A stretch of 64,000 nucleotides of DNA, taken from NCBI RefSeq assembly GCF_963678635.1, contig NC_087071.1, positions 36,604,438 through 36,668,437 on the forward strand, in the 5' to 3' direction. The stretch's first letter is position 1. Every line of letters begins with the position of its first letter. A program made the position numbers and the translations under genes. This document shows, piece by piece, positions 40,521-53,264 of the stretch. The DNA comes from Symsagittifera roscoffensis (Eukaryota; Xenacoelomorpha; Acoela; Convolutidae). A model generated the notes under the pieces. That model was not told where the DNA came from and did not search any database. It was given only the letters and a program-made list of their open reading frames with translations.

Positions 40521-40820
40521 AATTCCCTCCGGTCGAAAAAGCATACTGACAACACAGCAGGTGCTGCTCGATTAGAACTAAAATTACGTATGCTACAAGA
40601 TAACCACAACGATCAAAAACCAAATAGAAGTTTTCAATTAAATGGAACAGGGTATCAAAAACTTATATCAGCTCTACCAAAACGTTCCGTAGGATTTAAA
40701 ACCAATCCCAATACTCAGCCATTTACAATACCCAGCTGTGATTGTGAGTTTGTTATCAAAAATGTTTATAAAGACATCAGAAAACAAACAGCTGGGCTGT
40801 TCAAGCTTGATGCAGTGTGA
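40521..40820 (+). CDS. short open frame of unknown nature beside the family A LTR
   Basis: Open for ~99 codons with an internal ATG at 40,590, containing ARLELKLRMLQDNHND and CDCEFVIKNVYKDIRK. It ends six bases before the LTR terminus (40,826). It may be an exon or fragment of a gene cut by the LTR insertion. No family recognised; could be chance. Confidence 0.25.
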   Translation, partial: NSLRSKKHTDNTAGAARLELKLRMLQDNHNDQKPNRSFQLNGTGYQKLISALPKRSVGFKTNPNTQPFTIPSCDCEFVIKNVYKDIRKQTAGLFKLDAV

Positions 40821-40825
40821 CAAGA

Positions 40826-42365
40826 TGAGTTACGACCTTTTGGATAGGGTACATCGTCTGTTTTTCACGCTATCTTATTTTCGGACAGATAGATTCGTGC
40901 AACTTCTTAGTCTAATACCAATCTTAATCTTACTCTTATATCTCCTGGTCTCAATAATTCTGGTGTATACTAGTTTTTGCGTATCAGTTCTTGGAGTCCA
41001 ACTGTAGTCTAAGTATCATTTAAATTGTACTGGTGCTGAAACTACAAGTAGTATCAGCACTTACAAATAAGTGTCATTGTTAGGGATAGAATATGGTTGG
41101 TTAGTATTAGTATTTTATAGGAATAGATAATTATAATTATAACCAATTATAAATTCTAGTTTAGAACTGGTTCCACCCATCCCGAGCTTAGAGAGTTTTT
41201 AGTTTTAATTGTTTATTGTAGTGAAGGACGGGTGATGTAGTTTATTTCTGAAGTTTTGAGCAGTGGCTTCTTGAGGAAGGGAAAGGTGTAGTTGTTTGTG
41301 TTTCAAAAAGGGTCTCGTTGATCGTGGGTAGTCTTAGGTGATTGTGTCAAGACTTCTGATTGATGCAATGATGTATTAATTTCGTAAAGTTTAGAGCGAG
41401 ACTACGTGCAGAGTGAAGTTTGAGTTTTCTGTGTCAAGTGCCAAGTGACTGGGATCGGTATGTGAAGTCAATATCGAGACGGTCATTGGTGTGTTTCAAT
41501 GGGTTTTCTTTGCTTCGATATTGGGAACATACTTTAAATCCTCGAGGGTCGTGACTACGGCAACAAACCATTCAGATTTGCCATTCCAGAGTTGGAAAGC
41601 AATCTAGGTGTCATCTTCTTTGTTGCTCGTTCCGGGGGCTCTAGGAAAATTTTACAAACTGCATTTTATACTTACATTCACATCTTGTTAGTTGAGTTTT
41701 TTAATTATGATTTATTATTAGTTATCATTGCAAAAGCGTTTTTGTTTTAGGTCAGTCATTTGAAAGAGTCACTCAACCTAGAGCATTTTTCAGCAAAAGT
41801 ATGAAGTGGGTCACAAAATGTGGTTGTAGCGCGGTGGGTTAGGCCGGCTATAGAGCATGCTCAGGAAGTCCCTCTGGTTGGTGAGGCCAAGAGTGGGCTA
41901 TAATTTTATGGTCTCTTTGTGCAGAGTCTCTTCATGTGTTCAACTTTTTGTAACATTTTTGTTACGTGTGTTTCTCTCTTTTGCTTTAGTTGTGTCCTTT
42001 TCTCAAAAAAAAATCATTTGTTTTGATGTTGTCTTTCGACTTTTTTGTGTTTAATTTTGTTTTAATAAAACTTGAAAGTGGCTTCCAAAAGAAAAATTTA
42101 TCCAGTTTTAATCCAGTTTCAGTTGGTTTTCGTTTGTGCTGTTATATGTATATTGTGGAAAAAAAGTAAATTATATCCAAGAAATTCTTTTTTATGAGTG
42201 TGCTGTGGCTTTCAAAAGAATAATTTATCCAGTTTTAATCTTGTGTCAACCTGGTTTGGGCACAGTGGGACTTTCTTTCATAGTCATGCTGTTAGCCTGT
42301 GGTTTGGTGGCCTTAGTAAGCTGCGTTGGTTAGATTATAATTCCTTCCCAACCGGGTTAAGGGAA
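40826..42365 (-). repeat. 3' LTR of the minus-strand family A element
   Basis: Reverse-complement homologue of 7,262-8,785, clearly more diverged, with an internal deletion near its 3' end and the conserved TAACTCA terminus at 40,826-40,832. A fragment of accessory-ORF sequence (about 42,115-42,235) is embedded in it, with LTR sequence on both sides. This is a product of the duplication events that reshaped this copy. Confidence 0.75.
41033..41060 (-). promoter_or_regulatory. LTR hairpin, third copy
   Basis: Minus strand reads GTGCTGATACTAC, TT, GTAGTTTCAGCAC. The tenth pair is C-G where the 8.5-kb copy has T-A, another compensatory change; one T/T mismatch is at position 8. Confidence 0.5.
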
Positions 42366-42889
42366 ATTTAGAAAAGTGTTACAACAACTTAGCGTTGTTA
42401 TCAGTAAAAGTTTGAAACTAAGAACTCATTAACCAAACAAATCTTTGTGGGCAAGTTTGTGTGATTGTCGAAAGAGTGTGTGATTTTTGTGCCAGTGAAG
42501 AATTCAAGTTTATAAAAGAAGCATCTTATAAACGGTTAGTACAGTCAATTTAATTGCCTTTTCGAAAAGAATTTACTACTTTTTAAATTAATTTACTGCA
42601 CTTGAACTTTAAAATTTTACGAATAATAAGCTTTGAACAATCCTAAATTTACTGCTTCAAACATTTACTGCAAGTTGCTATTCGAAACTGATTAATTAAA
42701 GAAAAATTTGAAACGTTTATTGGAAGAATTTACCAATTTTTATTTGGTTTTTTCTTGTTTCAGATGAATGAATGGTGAAATCTAAAAATGAAAAGCTAAA
42801 CAATTTTTTAAAATTATTAGTATGTTTTGATTTCTTTGGTGAAAAAGTGAAATATACCTACAAGGGATTGTCGTCTGCAAAAAATCCAT
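42366..42889 (-). other. 3' untranslated region of the minus-strand family A element
   Basis: Contains the family A TTTACTGC (rc GCAGTAAA) repeats around 42,570-42,675. On the minus strand it also has TACTAAT followed by TTTAG near the end of the accessory ORF, echoing the mini-intron signals at 6,761-6,802. Diverged from the equivalent segments at 44.15-44.66 and 45.93-46.44 kb, which are nearly identical to each other. Confidence 0.5.
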
Positions 42890-42903
42890 TTGGGAATTTA
42901 GTG

Positions 42904-43984
42904 TTAAAAGTGTGTGATTATGTGAGGATCTTGATAAGCATGCGGATGACATTTTTAGTCTGGAAAAGGGGCCATAGAAGCTCGAGTGCACGGATGATAT
43001 TTAGTTCTTCGTTAGTAAGTGAGAATTCATATGGTGTGTTTTAAATGAGATTATATAATTTATGATTGTATATGGCTTTGTGAATGTATTCTAGGATGTG
43101 GACTTCGATGGGCTGGATATTTTCATGGGGATGATTAGTGGGCGAGATTCTTCAACGTCAATTGATTTGGTCAGTGTGCAGAATGAATACATTTGTCGTA
43201 ATCGTTCGTAATTTTGGAGGATGCCCGGATATTAGTATTTTCAATACAAAAAGTGAAGTTGAGGAAATACGGTGATGTGTATTTAGATTTAATAAAATTA
43301 ACCTATGTTTTGGTTTGCGTGCTGGTGTGTTAGTCATGTAGTGGTGTTGAATAAATTTATAATAAGTGTATGTGTGAGTTAGTTTAGTGCGTAACATTAT
43401 TTAGTGGAAACAGTGTAGGTCTAGTTTTTTTGGTGTTAAGAAATCAAAAGTGAGTGAAAAATGATTAAATTTATCGAAATAAGAATTATAAGCTTTTGTG
43501 TCTTTTAGTGCGGTAGAAATAATAGTATCCTGTTTTTTAATCATGCTATCAATCACAAATATATATTCAGATTTGTTAAAAATTTTCTATGTTAGTTGGG
43601 GGCTAGTGTCTTCGTCTTCTTAGATGATAGTGTCTTCCATGTATCAAGCAATAGCGTGATAGTAGTGGTTAATGGAAAACCTATTAGGTTTTTGTGGAAC
43701 AAATTTAGTCAGTGTTTGCATTAGTTCGATAGTTTTGATTGTCTTTATGCAGTGCGGTGGTTAATTTGTGTAATCGGGATTGACAAATTGCATTGTCTTC
43801 TGGTCTATTATACAAAGGGAATTCTAGTGGGTTAGTCAAGTGATAAGGAGATGACCAGGATAGTGATGGGAACAGGTTGTGATCTCCTACGTAATTCAGT
43901 TGGTTTTCGTTTGTGCTGTTATATGTATATTTTGGAGGAAAAAAAGGTAAATTATATCCAAGAAATTCTTTTGTATGAGTGTGC
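42904..43984 (-). pseudogene. accessory ORF C-terminal part, copy 1
   Basis: Minus-strand fragment matching the 558-aa protein of family A. Recognisable segment MLRTKLTHTYTYYKF at 43,397 downward (family A: MLRTKQTHTYSYYRF). Interrupted by stops and lacking the N-terminal half, which is replaced by LTR sequence. Non-functional. Confidence 0.65.
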
Positions 43985-44680
43985 TGTGGCTTCCAAAAGA
44001 ATAATTTATCCAGTTTTAATCTGGTGTCAACCTGGTTTGGGCACAGTGGGTCTTTCTTTCTTAGTCAGGCTGTTAGCCTGTGCTTTGGTGGCGTTAGTAA
44101 GCTGCGTTGGTTAGATTTAAATACCTTGCCAACCGGGTTAAGGGAAATTTAGAAACGTCTTACAACAAGTTAGCGTTGTTATCATTAAAAGTTTGAAACT
44201 TAGAAATTATTATTAAACATTTATTTGTGAGCAATTTTGTGCGATTGTGGAAAGAGTGTGTGATTTATGTGCTAGTGAAGAATTCATATTCATAAAAGAA
44301 GCATCTTTTAAAAAGTTAGTACAGTCAATTTGGTTGCCTTTTTGAAGTGAATTCACTATTTTTTTTTATTAATTTACTGCAGTTGAACTTTAAAATTTTA
44401 TGAATAACCGGCTTTGCAAAGTCTTAAATTTTTTGCTTCAAATATATACTGCAAGTTAATATTCGAAATTGAATAGTTATAGAAAAAATTGAAAAATTAT
44501 TACAAAAAGTTACCAACTTTTTTCGTTTTTTTTTGTTTTAGATAGATGAAAGGTGAAATCTAAAAATGAAAAGTCAAACATTTTTGTACAATGATTAGTA
44601 TGTTTTGAAATTTTTGGTAAAATTTTGAAATATACCGACAAGGGATTGTCGTCGGCAAAAATCCATTTGGGATTTTAGAG

Positions 44681-45761
44681 TTAAAAGTGTGTGATTATGT
44701 GAGGATCTTGATAAGCATGCGGATGACATTTTTGGTCTGGAAAAGGGGCCATAGAAGCTCGAGTGCACGGATGATATTTAGTTCTTCGTTAGTAAGTGAG
44801 AATTCATATGGTGTGTTTTAAATGAGATTATATAATTTATGATTGTATATGGCTTTGTGAATGTATTCTAGGATGTGGACTTCGATGGGCTGGATATTTT
44901 CATGGGGATGATTAGTGGGCGAGATTCTTCAACGTCAATTGATTTGGTCAGTGTGCAGAATGAATACATTTGTCGTAATCGTTCGTAATTTTGGAGGATG
45001 CCCGGATATTAGTATTTTCAATACAAAAAGTGAAGTTGAGGAAATACGGTGATGTGTATTTAGATTTAATAAAATTAACCTATGTTTTGGTTTGCGTGCT
45101 GGTGTGTTAGTCATGTAGTGGTGTTGAATAAATTTATAATAAGTGTATGTGTGAGTTAGTTTAGTGCGTAACATTATTTAGTGGAAACAGTGTAGGTCTA
45201 GTTTTTTTGGTGTTAAGAAATCAAAAGTGAGTGAAAAATGATTAAATTTATCGAAATAAGAATTATAAGCTTTTGTGTCTTTTAGTGCGGTAGAAATAAT
45301 AGTATCCTGTTTTTTAATCATGCTAACAATTACAAATATATATTCAGATTTGTTAAAAATTTTCTATGTTAGTTGGGGGCTAGTGTCTTCGTCTTCTTAG
45401 ATGATAGTGTCTTCCATGTATCAAGCAATAGCGTGATAGTAGTGGTTAATGGAAAACCTATTAGGTTTTTGTGGAACAAATTTAGTCAGTGTTTGCATTA
45501 GTTCGATAGTTTTGATTGTCTTTATGCAGTGCGGTGGTTAATTTGTGTAATCGGGATTGACAAATTGCATTGTCTTCTGGTCTATTATACAAAGGGAATT
45601 CTAGTGGGTTAGTCAAGTGATAAGGAGATGACCAGGATAGTGATGGGAACAGGTTGTGATCTCCTACGTAATTCAGTTGGTTTTCGTTTGTGCTGTTATA
45701 TGTATATTTTGGAGGAAAAAAAGGTAAATTATATCCAAGAAATTCTTTTGTATGAGTGTGC
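44681..45761 (-). pseudogene. accessory ORF C-terminal part, copy 2
   Basis: Duplicate of copy 1 at +1,777 bp, nearly identical, with the same stops. Arose after the decay of the ORF, so the duplication is younger than the loss of function. Confidence 0.65.
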
Positions 45762-46443
45762 TGTGGCTTCCAAAAGAATAATTTATCCAGTTTTAATCTG
45801 GTGTCAACCTGGTTTGGGCACAGTGGGTCTTTCTTTCTTAGTCAGGCTGTTAGCCTGTGCTTTGGTGGCGTTAGTAAGCTGCGTTGGTTAGATTTAAATA
45901 CCTTGCCAACCGGGTTAAGGGAAATTTAGAAACGTGTTACAACAAGTTAGCGTTGTTATCATTAAAAGTTTGAAACTTAGAAATTATTATTAAACATTTA
46001 TTTGTGAGCAATTTTGTGCGATTGTGGAAAGAGTGTGTGATTTATGTGCTAGTGAAGAATTCATATTCATAAAAGAAGCATCTTTTAAAAAGTTAGTACA
46101 GTCAATTTGGTTGCCTTTTTGAAGTGAATTCACTATTTTTTTTATTAATTTACTGCAGTTGAACTTTGAAATTTTATGAATAACCGGCTTTGCAAAGTCT
46201 TAAATTTTTTGCTTCAAATATATACTGCAAGTTAATATTCGAAATTGAATAGTTATAGAAAAAATTGAAAACTTATTACAAAAAGTTACCAACTTTTTTC
46301 GTTTTTTTTTGTTTTAGATAGATGAAAGGTGAAATCTAAAAATGAAAAGTCAAACATTTTTGTACAATGATTAGTATGTTTTGAAATTTTTGGTAAAATT
46401 TTGAAATATACCGACAAGGGATTGTCGTCGGCAAAAATCCATT

Positions 46444-48000
46444 TGGGATTTTAGAGTTAATATTGTGTGATGATGTGAGGAGCTAGGCAAGAATGCGGCT
46501 GATATTTTTAGTCTGGAGAAGGGGCCATAGCAGCTCGAGTGCACGGATGATGTTTAGTTATTCGTTAGTAGGTGAGAATTCATATGATGTGTTTTCAATG
46601 AGATTATATATATTATGATTGTATTTAGCTTTGTTAATATATTCTAGGATGCCGACTTCGATGGGCTGGCTATTCATTGGGATGATAAGTGGGCAAGTTT
46701 CTTCAACGTCAAATGATTCAGCCAGTGGGCAGAATATATACGCTTGTCGTATCGGGTCGTAATTTTGGAGGATGCGTGGATATTATTGTTTTTATTACCA
46801 AAAGTGAATTCAAGAAAATATGGTGATAAGTTTTTAAATTTGATAAAAGTGAATCTATGTTGTGGGTTGCGTGCTGGTGTGTGAGTCATGGAGTGGTGTT
46901 GAATAAATTTTTAATAGGTGTATGTGTGAGTTAGTTTAGTGCGTAACTTTATTGTGTGGGAACAGTGTAGGTCACGTTCTTTTGGGGTTAAGAAATGGAA
47001 AGTGAGTGAAAAGATATTAAATTTATTGAAATAAGAATCATAAGCTTTTGTGTCTGTTAGTGCTGAAGAAATAATTTTACCACTTTTTTTATGCTATCAA
47101 TTACAAATATACAATCAGATTTGATAAAAACTTCCTCTGTTAGTTGGGGGCTAGTGTCTTCGTCTTCTTCGATGATAGTGTCTTCCATGTATCGTGCAAA
47201 AGAAAGATCGTAGTGGTTAATGGAAAATCTCTTAGCTTTTTGTGTTACAAATTTAGTCAGTGTTTGTGTTAAATCGATAGTTGTGAATTGTCTTTATGCA
47301 GTGCGGTGGTTAATTTGTCTAATCGGGTTTGACAAGTTGCATTGTCTTCTCGACTATTATAGTTCTAGTGGGTTAATCAAGTGATAGTGAGATGTCCACG
47401 ATAGTGATGGGAACAGGTTGTATTCGTCTAGGTAATTCAGCTGGTTTTTGTTAGTGCTGTTATATGTACATTGTGGAAAAAAGCTTAAATTATAACCAAG
47501 AAATTGTTTCGTATTAGTGTGCTGTGGGTGTAGGGAAAAAATCGAGGTGGTCGGGGTGATGAAGGGTTTGGGTGTTTGGGTCTTTTTGTTTGAATACTCG
47601 GTGGGCTTTAATTCCTTCTACTGACAAGGCTGGGTTGGAGGATTTGGAAGAGGATGTGGAGTGTACTACAATATGAATTGTTAGTGTGTTATTGTTTTGA
47701 AGCTGTTGTTGTATGGTTATGAAATGATCAAGCTCATGCTCTAGTTCTTCAGTGACGGGGCTGGAAGGGTCGGGTGAGTCACTTGTCAGGGGAGTAGGTT
47801 TGGGTTGCATCTGGGTAGGAGGAAAGGGGTTGTAATTTTCTTCGGGAGTTTCAGTCTGGAGAGGTTGGAAGGTAGGTTGCAAAAAAGTGGACGGGCTGGG
47901 CTCGGAGTTTCGGACTTCGTCCGGGGTGTCAATGTTGAATTGTTAAAGTGTGCAAAAAGTAGTGAAGACAGTGTTTGTGGAATCATTTGAACCCATGCGT
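46444..48000 (-). pseudogene. accessory ORF, copy 3, N- and C-terminal parts
   Basis: The only copy in the minus-strand element where the N-terminal Pro/Ser/Thr region (47,882-47,514, TPEENYNPFPPTQMQPKP) is joined to the middle and C-terminal parts (46,889-46,674). Start region near 47,996 (ATGGGTTC). A stop follows within ~20 codons and several frameshifts occur further on. Equivalent to 5,084-6,760. Confidence 0.65.
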
Positions 48001-48353
48001 GGTGAATTAGTGGTGAATGATGGTAAGGGTGAAAAGGTGAGGTCAGAAAGGGAAATACGGGAAGATTGGCGTTGAAGCTTGGATGGGTAGGACAGGGAGT
48101 GGTTCAGGGATCCAACTTAATGGCTCATCGTGGGCTAAACAGATGATTGTTCTGAGAACGGCAATTAGTGGTATGTATGTGGCGGTTCGATGATTTGTTC
48201 ACATGAATTGTCTATGTTTGGTTGATGGACTGCTATATGAGAAACTGGGCTTTTTGTGTAGCTATGACTTGAAGAAGTGTGCTCTGGTATCGGTGTTTGT
48301 GTCTAGTGTCGTGTTACTAAAGATAGTGAGTGGTTATCTTGAAAATTTTGTAA

Positions 48354-50636
48354 TTATGGTGCAGTGGGTGTTGTAGCTGTTTTGTCTTGTGAATCGTCGT
48401 ATGTATTTGATGTGGTTGATAATTTTTTGTTATATTCGCTTATCTGAGCGTCTAAAAAGATTTTATTAGTTGAGGTTGAAAATATTACAAAAAATCCTGC
48501 GAGCAATATGCGTGCCACGCTTGCTTGTTTGTTACTTGTGTGGGTATAGCGCATGTGTTATAAATTCCTTTTAGCAGTGAGAGATGGAATCCTTAAAAGC
48601 TGAACATTGCATATAAGAAAGTCAATCTTCCTAAGATATAGTAGGGCCATCCTAAAAAGGCAAAGAGTTCATTTTTGAAATAACAAAACTAAAAATATTT
48701 TTGGGAAAAAAATATTTTGGGCAATTTTTTTTGCCGTTTAAACATATATAATGTTTTATATCCTTGAAGTATCCGTTGTAGTCTTGTGCGTAAATGTCAG
48801 AAAATCTTTAAGATTTTCTCAAAATTTGGTCTATTGATTGTCTTTGGATTGTGTCCATTTTCGTTAGGAGTTCTTGAAATTAATGTGTACGGATATGATG
48901 TTGCATGTCTGATCGTGAGTATATACTTATGTATTGGAGATCAATAGCAAAAGCCCTAATGCTTCTGGTGAAAATTTCTTTAATGGTGGCATAAGAGTAG
49001 GGTATGGGGTGAGAAGATAGTATTTATCTTCAGCTGGGCTTAGCTGTACAACATTGTGGCTTCTTTCAGATCCACATGGTACGGCTGTATCCCAAAAATA
49101 TGTGCTTCTGGAAAACTTATCTACAAATTGTACTTTATTTTTATAGAACATAGGGTTCTTTTATAATATCATTTGTCTTCAAAAACATATAACGGTGATA
49201 CTTTTGAGTGCATGTGTAATACCATAGTATCTTTTCTTCGTAGTCGATAAAATTTGATCTGTTTCCTGATAATCGATATCCTGCATAAGGTGTTTTAGTG
49301 CTGCCAATGCGAGTGATTGTAGAATTTGTGTTCGTTCTAGTTCGCATAAATGTTGTAGTGTTTCCAATTCTGAAAGTGACAATTCCTGAAAAACTCTGCC
49401 CAATGTACAGTCTTTTTTCATGTCTAAATGGATGTCACAGTGGATTGCGTCTAAATAAGTGTTGTTCAATAGTGATAGTTCTTGTAAACGTGTGCTTCCT
49501 TTATCTTGTGGAAGGAGTTTTCCATCAACTTTTCCATTTTTTAGAAATGTTAGTGGAATGTATGAATTTTCGTCATTATAACTTTTGTATCACTCAGTTG
49601 GGTTAAGAATTAATTTTTCAGTTTTCATGGCGAAATCCTTTTCATATTCGACAAGTTTGTCTGAATTTTGTGTTTTGTATAATTGCAATTTATATTTGCA
49701 GGAGAATTAAAATTTGGGATATATTTGAAAACGTGATAGTTTATTTTCTATTCCATCGACATTGTTGTTTTGTTGATTGTATTGTTTTGGGTTACATCGT
49801 CGGGGTTGACTGGGTCAAAGTGTTTTGATTCGATGAAGTATTCTTGGATAAATTTTATCATTCTTGCTTGAATATTTGCAACTTGAAATACTCTGCATGT
49901 GTCTTCAGGGAACCAAACGATGGTTGCCTTTGTGCGTGTGGTAGGGTCGCAATATCCTTGGTAGTTTTTACAAGGCAAGCGTATTCCTTGATCTATAATT
50001 GTGTCATCTTTTAAATTTCGTGTTAATTGTACTTTTTCTAATTGAATTTTCCAATCAAAAAACCTTTTTTTTTGATATCCTTTATTTTTTTGTGTATGCT
50101 TTGCAATTTGAAGGATTATTTATTCCAATGTGTGGTATCCATTTTTTATCAGGTAAATCATATGTTAAACGTCCGTGTGCTCCGTGGAATGGTGGAATGG
50201 GTATTTATTGTCTAGTTTGATATGTCCTTGACATTTTTCTAAATCGGCTTGGTGTGCTGAGTCTGGAAATACTTGAAAATTTACTAATTTTTGATTTGTT
50301 CCTTTATTGGTAGTTAATTTTAAACGTCTTTGTTCATTTTTTTACATTCGTTTTTCATTACATCTTTGACAGACAGATTCATGATTGAGTCTATTTTGTT
50401 TCCATTTGAGACGTGGGAACAATGTCATTTTTTCTGTGAAATTCGCTGTGAAGTTGTTTCGATTTCTTTTGGTTCCGATTCGCATTGAGTTTCTTAATTT
50501 ATTGCGTATTTGTGTAGTGTTTTTTGATCATTTTCTTAGCAATCGTATTGTGTCATTAATATGTCTTGTGGTCCTGTTCGAGGGGGAGGACTTTTATGTG
50601 ATGTTGATTCTAAAAAAATGAAAGGAAAAATAATGA
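48354..50636 (-). pseudogene. env-like glycoprotein, inner copy
   Basis: Minus-strand pseudogene of the family A env. Conserved pieces in order: PPRTGPQD and YDC near 50,560; CDPTTR near 49,950; LSLSELETLQHLCELERTQI near 49,340; VPCGSE near 49,070; membrane anchor RILLAGFFVIFSTS near 48,500. Several stops and frameshifts, including one right after YDC. It shows the C-terminal half that is missing from the 3,649-5,067 copy. Confidence 0.7.
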
Positions 50637-50699
50637 GAAGAGATATTATGATTTAAAAATAGTTGTGTATGATAGGCCTGATTATGGGTTGTAGAATGT

Positions 50700-51540
50700 T
50701 ATATATCCAAGTGCTTTTTTGTATATCTATCGTATTTTTAGATAAATTCTGTTGTTATAAATGTGGGAGGTAAAGACTGAGCTGTTATGTTTGATGGGTC
50801 TAAAAATAGAGAACGATGTACTAAATTGTTTAATTTTACTGTGATTTCAAACTTGAGAGTTAAAACTTGTATGCTATGTTCCTGTATATGTTTGTGATGT
50901 CGTTTCTGTGTTAAAATCTGTTGAATGCCCAATTGTGTAATCTGTGGCTGTCATGATGCTGTCCAAATGAGGGAGGGGGTTCTACGAATGAGTTCCAATC
51001 TAATCATAGAAGTATATTGTTACTCAAAAATTCTCTATATGCGTCGTCTAAATTTGAAGGGAAATTTAGTGGAAATGGGATGGTTGGGTTTTGACTTATT
51101 GTTGATGGTGTTGAAGGTAGTGATAGAGTTTCTGGTAATGACAAAGAGATATCTGATGAGATATATATTGGGTCATTTACCAAATTTGGTTTACCTTGTG
51201 TGAAAGATTGTGTCATCCAATGTGGGAGACGCTGTGCGGAAGTTGGGGATTGAATGAATTTTCACGAACTTGTTCGGATGTGGGGGTTGATCCTAAATAG
51301 TCCAACGGGATATTTGGAGTGCTTTGTTGTGAAATTGTTTGTAATGGAGGAGTACTTTGAATTGTACTACTTGAGAGATCTAGCGGATTTTGGGGTGGTG
51401 ATGAGGGTATGTTAAATTGAACTCTGGGCGTTGTGAATTTTCTTTACAATGAATTATTTGAGTATCTATTGTAGTAGTCTAGTTTTGGTTTTGACTAGGA
51501 TGTCTCGTTCTGCCAAGATCTTGTTGGAGGGAAGGGTAGA
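50700..51540 (-). pseudogene. Met-free ORF homologue, inner copy
   Basis: Minus-strand match to 2,528-3,661, best at MTQSFTQGKPNLVNDPIYIS (51,216 downward). Interrupted. Confirms the protein is a family A component. Confidence 0.6.
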
Positions 51541-51570
51541 TGTTATATGTTGGTTCAGAGGTGTTGTATG

Positions 51571-51873
51571 TTGAGCTAGTTTCTGATTGGTTGAATTTGA
51601 ACTAGATTGAAGAGCGGTAGCATGAAATGTGAAAAAAGAATGTTTTTCATCTTTTCAAATTCTAAAATGTATAAAATATTTAATTATTTTGAGAGTGGTT
51701 TTGAAATTCAATTTTCGTTATTACTTAAGATTGTGGGTTGAAAGTTTTATAATCTTTTCGTGGTTGATTTTGTAATCGTGATGATTGTCGTTGTGATGAT
51801 TTTTTTTTATTTCTTGAGGCATGATTTTTTCCCCTAATTTTTTATTTATTCTTTGTTTTTGAGGTTTTTGTTT
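51571..51873 (-). pseudogene. displaced fragment of integrase C-terminal tail
   Basis: Matches 57,536-57,845 (integrase tail and following spacer) on the same strand. It lies at the junction of the two 4.6-kb copies, with short shared sequences at both joins. It shows that the duplicated unit originally reached into the integrase region and suffered a ~1.1-kb internal deletion. Confidence 0.65.
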
Positions 51874-53026
51874 TGTGGGAACAGTGTAGGTCACGTTGTT
51901 TTGGTGTTAAGAAAAGGAAAATGAGTGAAAAGCGATTAAATTTATTAAAATAAGAATCATAAGCTTTTGTGTCTGTTAATGCTGTAGAAACAAACTTATC
52001 GTATTTTTTATTCACGCTAGTAGTTACAAATATATAATCAAATTTGATAAAAATTTTCTCTGTTAGTTGGGGCTCGTGTCTTTGTCTTCCTCGATGATAG
52101 TGTCTTCCATGTTTTGTGCAATAGCGTGATCGTAGTGGTTAATGGAAAATCTATTAGCTTTTTGTGCAACAAATTTAGTCAGTGTTTTAATTAGTTCGAT
52201 AGTTGTGAATTGTCATTATGCAGTGCGGTGGTTAATTTGTGTAATTGGAATTGACAAATTGCATTTACTTCTCGATTATTAAAGTTCTAGTGGGTTAATC
52301 AAGTGATGGTGAGATGTCCACGATAGTGATGGGAACAAGTTGTATTCGTCTAGGTAATTCAGCTGGTTTTTGTTAGTGCTGTTATATGTACATTGTGGAA
52401 AAAAACTTAATTTATAACCAAGAAATTTTTTTGTATTAGTGTGCTGTGGGTGTAGGGAAAAAATCGAGGTGATCGGGGGTGATGAAGGGTTTGGGTGTTT
52501 GGGTCTTTTCTTTTGAATACTCGGTGGGCTTTAATTCCTTCTACTGAGAAGGCTGGGTTGGAGGATTCGGAAGAGGATGTGGAGTGTACTACAATATGAA
52601 TCGTTAGTGTGTTATTGTTTTGTAGCTGTTGTTGTATGGTTATGAAATGATCAAGGTCATGCTCTAGTTCTTCAGTGACGGGGCTGGAAGGGTCGGGTGA
52701 GTCACTTGTCAGGGGAGTAGGTTTGGGTTGCATCTGGGTAGGAGGAAAGGGGTTGGAATTTTCTTCGGGAGTTTCAGTCTGGAGAGGTTGGAAGGTAGGT
52801 TGCAAAAAAGTGGACGGGCTGGGCTCGGAGTTTCGGACTTCGTCCGGGGTGTCAATGTTGAATTGTTAAAGTGTGCAAAAGGTAGTGAAGACAGTGTTTG
52901 TGGAATCATTTGAACCCATGCGTGGTGAAATAGTGGTGAATGATGGTAAGGGTGAAAAGGTGAGGTCAGAAAGGGAAATACGGGAAGATTGGCGTTGAAG
53001 CTTGGATGGGTAGGATAGGGATCCAA
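51874..53026 (-). pseudogene. accessory ORF N-terminal and middle part, outer copy
   Basis: Pro/Ser/Thr-rich N-terminal segment at 52,805-52,407 (TPEENSNPFPPTQMQPKP), then middle sequence cut at 51,874 by the duplication junction. Stops present. Counterpart of 5,084-6,760. Confidence 0.6.
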
Positions 53027-53264
53027 CTTGATGGCTCATCGTGGGCTAAACAGATGATTTTTCTGAGAACGGCAATTAGTGGTATGTATGTGGCGGTTCG
53101 ATGATTTGTTCACATGAATCGTCTATGTTTAGTTGATGGACTGCTTTATGAGAAACCGGGCTTTTTGTGTAGCTATGACTGGAAGAAGTGTGCTCTGGTA
53201 TCGGTGTATGTGTATAGTGTCGTGTTACTAAAGATAGTGAGTGGTTATCTTGAAAATTTTGTAA

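Larger units (their letters stand above)
42890..46443 (-). repeat. two near-identical tandem copies of a 1,777-bp unit
   Basis: 42,890-44,666 and 44,667-46,443 match at a constant offset of 1,777 bp; stretches of 240 and 264 bases (43,158 vs 44,935; 43,851 vs 45,628) translate identically. Read on the minus strand, each unit runs 3' UTR, LTR start, then a jump to the C-terminal part of the accessory ORF. The jump (GTGCTGTGG|CTTCCAAAAG at ~43,981 and ~45,758) joins accessory ORF to LTR at a shared GTGG. Confidence 0.85.
46957..51570 (-). repeat. inner copy of a ~4.6-kb tandem duplication
   Basis: Matches 51,874-56,438 at an offset of about 4.91-4.92 kb. It covers the middle of the accessory ORF, env, and the Met-free ORF. 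Between the two copies lies a 303-base piece of integrase tail (51,571-51,873). Confidence 0.8.

Noticed and set aside
43851-44114. 87-codon plus-strand frame repeated identically at 45,628-45,891
   Set aside because: The identity is due to the 1,777-bp duplication; the sequence is antisense to accessory ORF and LTR, so not a gene.
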